7,160 bases of DNA from positions 1-7,160 of the forward strand of contig JAUSPR010000014.1 in NCBI GenBank assembly GCA_030655715.1, in the 5' to 3' direction. A program made the translations under genes and the position numbers. Shown piece after piece: positions 5,288 through 7,160 of the stretch. Source of the stretch: Thermoplasmata archaeon. Lineage in GTDB: Archaea; Thermoplasmatota; Thermoplasmata; SG8-5. Each line of letters opens with the position of its first letter. Within the stretch, counting starts at the first letter, position 1. The notes below the pieces were generated by a model, which worked only from the letters and a program-made list of their open reading frames with translations, was not told where the DNA came from and searched no databases.

Positions 5288-6003
5288 CCCGCGACTTCAC
5301 GCTGGAAAAATATTCGGAGCTGGTCCAGGCCCTAAAACAGAATTACACAATCATGAGTGTGGCAGATTACCTCACCTTACCGAAAGACGAAGAATTCATC
5401 GCGGTGCTGCGGCACAACGTAGACAAGTTCCCCGAGCGGGCCGCGCGCATGGCAAGGCTGGAGAAGAATCTCGGCATACACTCGACATACTATTTCCGGT
5501 GGGACCCGAAGGCCATCAACTGGAGCGGCACCACCAATGGCCAGCCTGGCAATTTCCCGGAGATGCACATCATAGAATGCAAGATATACGGCCACGAAAT
5601 AGGCTACCATTACGAGAATCTTTCCGAATTGCGGGATAAAGAGAAGGCGCTGGCGGACTTCGAGGACAAATTGGAACAATTTCGAAAAATCACGCTTGTC
5701 CAGACGGTAGCGATGCACGGAGCGCCTACGTCGTCCGTGCGAAACGCGGACATGCTTGCGGGCGTGAACCTATCAAAATATGATTTGCTCGGGGAGCCGC
5801 ACATATCGGCGGAGTTCAAGAACATCGTTTATATTACAGACAGCGGGCGCATGTGGACCTCCGGGGCTGGCTCGGTCCGGGATACGCTGGGCAAACCACT
5901 TGAGGAAAAGGTAAAGAACACCGATGCACTTATTGAAATCGTGAAATCGGGGAAGTATCCAAGGGTGATGGTGAACGCGGGGCCGGAGGGGTGGCGCGGG
6001 TGA
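5284..6003 (+). CDS. NodB-like polysaccharide deacetylase, full length, with Asp-to-Asn change in motif 1
   Basis: A 239-residue paralogue of the deacetylase split across the window ends. Motifs: LRHNVD at 42-47, STYYFRWDP at 67-75, GHEIGYHYE at 103-111, TVAMHG at 141-146, EPHIS at 171-175. The sister copy has LRHDVD, so N45 (codon AAC at 5416) replaces an Asp that by analogy with the NodB TFDD motif would act as catalytic base or metal ligand; this copy may be inactive. The start at 5284 is chosen because GGAGG sits 7 nt upstream (5272-5276) and all copies begin (M)(T/S)RDFTLEKY. A TTG at 5188 is in frame but would place the promoter inside the gene. The leader ORF at 5234 overlaps the start by 4 bases. 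The hicBA pair follows about 100 bases downstream on its own promoter. Confidence 0.88.
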   Translation: MTRDFTLEKYSELVQALKQNYTIMSVADYLTLPKDEEFIAVLRHNVDKFPERAARMARLEKNLGIHSTYYFRWDPKAINWSGTTNGQPGNFPEMHIIECKIYGHEIGYHYENLSELRDKEKALADFEDKLEQFRKITLVQTVAMHGAPTSSVRNADMLAGVNLSKYDLLGEPHISAEFKNIVYITDSGRMWTSGAGSVRDTLGKPLEEKVKNTDALIEIVKSGKYPRVMVNAGPEGWRG

Positions 6004-6063
6004 GCATGATGCATGACGGAGCGAGGGAAGGTGAGAGGGCAATTTTACAGCAAACTTAATAAA

Positions 6064-6080
6064 CGAAAAGAATTATATGA
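6064..6080 (+). promoter_or_regulatory. leaderless promoter of hicBA
   Basis: CGAAAAGAATTATATGA, BRE-like then TATA (6073-6078), ending 23 nt before the ATG at 6101. This decides the hicB start. Confidence 0.65.
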
Positions 6081-6100
6081 CTAAACAAGAGGTTGGTTAT

Positions 6101-6328
6101 ATGAAAGTCTATAATTACAAAGTAATACTTGAACCAGATGAGACAGGCGGGTACGTTGTAATCTGCCCGTCCATTCCCGGCTGCTACAGTCAGGGAGAAA
6201 CGGTACAAGAAGCACTGGATAACATCAAAGAGGCAATAGAATTATGCCTGGAAGAGATTATTGCCGAGGGGGAACACATTCCTGATCCTTCACATTCCCT
6301 AATAGGTACCGTCATGGTGACCGTATGA
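6101..6328 (+). CDS. hicB: HicB-family antitoxin
   Basis: A 75-residue HicB-like antitoxin with the partial RNase H-like fold that binds and blocks the HicA toxin. Family features are KVILEPDETGGYVVICPSIP (7-26) followed by GCYSQGET and an amphipathic helix EALDNIKEAIELCLEE. There is no room for a C-terminal DNA-binding domain, so any autoregulation would have to use another surface or partner. The ATG at 6101 is preferred over the in-frame ATG at 6077: the TATA box TTATAT (6073-6078) covers 6077 and lies 23 nt before 6101, as in the other leaderless genes. A GAGG at 6089-6092 also precedes it. The stop overlaps hicA by ATGA. The order hicB-hicA is the reverse of the Escherichia coli locus but common elsewhere. 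Confidence 0.88.
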   Translation: MKVYNYKVILEPDETGGYVVICPSIPGCYSQGETVQEALDNIKEAIELCLEEIIAEGEHIPDPSHSLIGTVMVTV

Positions 6329-6552
6329 GCAAGCTTCCGGTAGTTTCCGGAAGAGATCTCATTAAAGCATTAAGCAAGATTGGATATGAAGTTGTTCGAC
6401 AGAGAAGCAGCCATGTCCGCCTAAAGGTGCATGACGGTTCCGGTCGCAAGCCTTTGACTGTTCCCCTGCACGACCCAATAAAACCCGGGCTGCTCGGACA
6501 TATAATCAAGGACGCGAATCTTACGGTTGAGGAGTTAATCCGACTGCTGTAG
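6325..6552 (+). CDS. hicA: HicA-family mRNA interferase toxin
   Basis: A 75-residue HicA/YcfA-type toxin with a double-stranded-RNA-binding-like fold, expected to cleave or block mRNA when free of HicB. Seen: GRDLIKALSKIGYEVVRQRS (9-28), then S29-H30, the conserved catalytic His region, the V-P-L-H segment at 46-49, and the typical C-terminal stretch IKPGLLGHIIKDANLTVEEL at 52-71. Length is complete for the family. It is translated from the hicB transcript, with ATG 6325 overlapping the hicB TGA (6326-6328). Everything expected for an active toxin is present. The pair would favour retention of whatever replicon or repeat carries it. Confidence 0.9.
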   Translation: MSKLPVVSGRDLIKALSKIGYEVVRQRSSHVRLKVHDGSGRKPLTVPLHDPIKPGLLGHIIKDANLTVEELIRLL

Positions 6553-6572
6553 GGGAATAGCATCCCTCTATC

Positions 6573-6790
6573 TCATCCCGCTTTCGGTGATGGAATTGAT
6601 TGAATCAACCTGAACAGGGTCTTTGTGTTGGCGCAATCGGTCAGCCTCATCTTTCCGTCTTCGGCAGGCAATTTCAACCGGTTACAATCTGTAACGGTTT
6701 CATCGCTGCCTTCCTGCCCCATTCTGTGTTTGAGGACCTTCCAGTAATTACCGGGCCTGGAACCCTCAGGGGCAATTATCCGAAGCGGCC
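6573..6790 (-). pseudogene. BRO-N/DinD-like gene fragment
   Basis: On the minus strand the sequence encodes, in order, RPGNYWKVLKHRM, then CNRLKLPAEDGKMRLTDCAN, then LFRLIQSIPSPKAG followed by TGA (6573-6575). This is the highly conserved core of the BRO family N-terminal domain, shared with DinD-like and phage antirepressor proteins. The match stops just where family members continue with E-P-F-K-R-W-L-A, and no plausible start remains: upstream (toward 6790) the frame runs into the repeat-unit promoter at 6799. Both ends of the original gene are therefore missing. It points to past phage- or plasmid-derived DNA in this slot. The right boundary is approximate. Confidence 0.75.
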
Positions 6791-6798
6791 AAGAGGGG

Positions 6799-6817
6799 CG
6801 AAACATATTATACAGGA
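6799..6817 (+). promoter_or_regulatory. deacetylase-unit promoter, copy P4
   Basis: CGAAACATATTATACAGGA, identical to 1982-2000. TATTATA at 6806-6812 is 23 nt before the ATG of the 26-codon leader ORF. It abuts the BRO-like fragment on its left. Confidence 0.7.
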
Positions 6818-6834
6818 AAACAAATGGTGAGACC

Positions 6835-6915
6835 ATGGTGGAAAATGGGAACGAGCGACGGGGCGGGCGAGGCGCCGGCACACGCGGCGGCGCCGACGAG
6901 GGGGCGCGGGCATGA
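6835..6915 (+). CDS. short leaderless leader ORF of deacetylase unit 1 (26 codons, Gly/Arg-rich)
   Basis: The ATG at 6835 is 23 nt after the TATTATA box (6806-6812). The peptide has 8 Gly and 5 Arg in 26 residues, including ERRGGRGAGTRGG, and is gaplessly similar to the first 25 codons at 2019. Its TGA (6913-6915) overlaps the deacetylase ATG (6912) as ATGA. A GAGGGGG ribosome site for the deacetylase sits at 6898-6904 within this ORF. The DNA also holds a perfect 7-bp stem (6871-6877 with 6888-6894), so an RNA structure role is an alternative to a peptide role. Confidence 0.45.
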   Translation: MVENGNERRGGRGAGTRGGADEGARA

Positions 6916-7160
6916 CCCGCGACTTCACCCTGGAGAAATACTCGGACCTGCTGCTGGCACTAATAGGCAAATACAGGATAAGGACAGTGGCGGACTACCT
7001 AACCCAGCCCGAACGAGAACATGTCGTTGTGCTGCGGCATGATGTTGACAAGCATCCCGAGCGTGCAGCGCGCATGGCTCTACTGGAGAAGAATATGGGC
7101 GTGCAATCGACATACTACTTCCGGTGGGACCCAAAGGCCATCAACTGGGCAGGAACTGCG
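6912..7160 (+). CDS. NodB-like polysaccharide deacetylase, 5' part (continues at 1-607 if the ends join)
   Basis: The N-terminal 83 codons of the deacetylase begin MTRDFTLEKYSDLLLALIGK and contain the motif-1 sequence LRHDVD (41-46), with both Asp residues present, unlike the copy at 5284-6003. Bases 7046-7160 are identical to 1-115, so the gene continues in frame at base 116. The ATG at 6912 has a GAGGGGG site 7 nt upstream and overlaps the stop of the 26-codon leader ORF. No alternative in-frame start was found between the promoter and 6912. If the ends do not truly join, this and the 1-607 fragment could be parts of two different near-identical copies. Confidence 0.85.
   Translation, partial: MTRDFTLEKYSDLLLALIGKYRIRTVADYLTQPEREHVVVLRHDVDKHPERAARMALLEKNMGVQSTYYFRWDPKAINWAGTA
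7046..7160. repeat. terminal direct repeat, right copy
   Basis: Identical over 115 bases to 1-115 and in the same deacetylase frame. The corresponding part of the copy at 5284-6003 is clearly different, so the match is not a three-way collapse. Confidence 0.9.

Noticed and set aside
6077..6100. ATG at 6077 as the hicB start
   Set aside because: It lies in the TATA box; ATG 6101 fits both the leaderless spacing and the usual HicB N-terminus.
6871..6894. 7-bp GC stem in the unit 1 leader as a conserved riboswitch-like structure
   Set aside because: The matching leader at 2019 changes one stem base without compensation, and units 3 and 4 lack it, so there is no support for a conserved RNA fold.
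6824..7042. A 72-codon frame through the unit leader and deacetylase start
   Set aside because: It reads the deacetylase in the wrong frame, and its ATG at 6824 is upstream of the predicted transcription start.
1..7160. CRISPR array, tRNA/rRNA genes, replication or transposase genes
   Set aside because: No regularly spaced repeat array, no tRNA- or rRNA-like sequence, and no Rep, integrase or transposase motif was found on either strand.

Overview
The window looks archaeal. Several genes carry a purine-rich BRE plus TATA element (forms of CGAAA..ATTATA), and for the two ATPase genes, hicB and four short leader ORFs the start codon lies only 23-25 nt beyond the TATA box. That is the spacing expected of leaderless archaeal transcripts. 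The lineage cannot be named from the sequence; leaderless transcription fits groups such as Thermoplasmata, but this is inference. No tRNA, rRNA, CRISPR array, transposase, integrase or replication protein was seen.

The first 115 bases (1-115) recur exactly as the last 115 (7046-7160). The overlap lies inside a NodB-like polysaccharide deacetylase gene, and closing the ends makes a 7,045-bp circle with that gene intact (6912-7045 joined to 1-607, 246 aa). This may be a circular element, a tandem chromosomal repeat, or an assembly loop through a multicopy gene.

Layout: (i) 1-607, 3' part of the deacetylase, with a replaced C-terminal tail; (ii) 641-1855 minus, a DUF4143-type AAA ATPase; (iii) 1982-2254, a deacetylase unit reduced to promoter, leader ORF and last ~50 codons; (iv) 2366-3691, a second DUF4143-type ATPase; (v) 3692-3919, mostly unexplained, with one weak minus-strand ORF; (vi) 3920-4330, a deacetylase unit with a 184-codon in-frame deletion, running into a truncated DUF354 glycosyltransferase-like start; (vii) 4403-5032, a DUF3800 protein; (viii) 5196-6003, a full-length deacetylase with an Asp-to-Asn change in its first catalytic motif; (ix) 6101-6552, a hicBA toxin-antitoxin pair; (x) 6573 to ~6790 minus, a BRO/DinD-like gene fragment; (xi) 6799-7160, promoter, leader ORF and 5' part of the deacetylase of (i).

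The window is therefore four copies of one unit (promoter, short leader ORF, deacetylase), intact or decayed, alternating with accessory genes typical of mobile or defence-related DNA. The most original observation is the 5' architecture of the unit. A leaderless ORF of 15-26 codons starts at the predicted transcription start, and in the three copies that keep the junction its stop overlaps the deacetylase start by 4 bases (RTGA), which suggests translational coupling. One degraded copy also shows that the deacetylase was once followed 4 nt later by a DUF354 gene, so the ancestral setting was probably a cell-surface polysaccharide operon.
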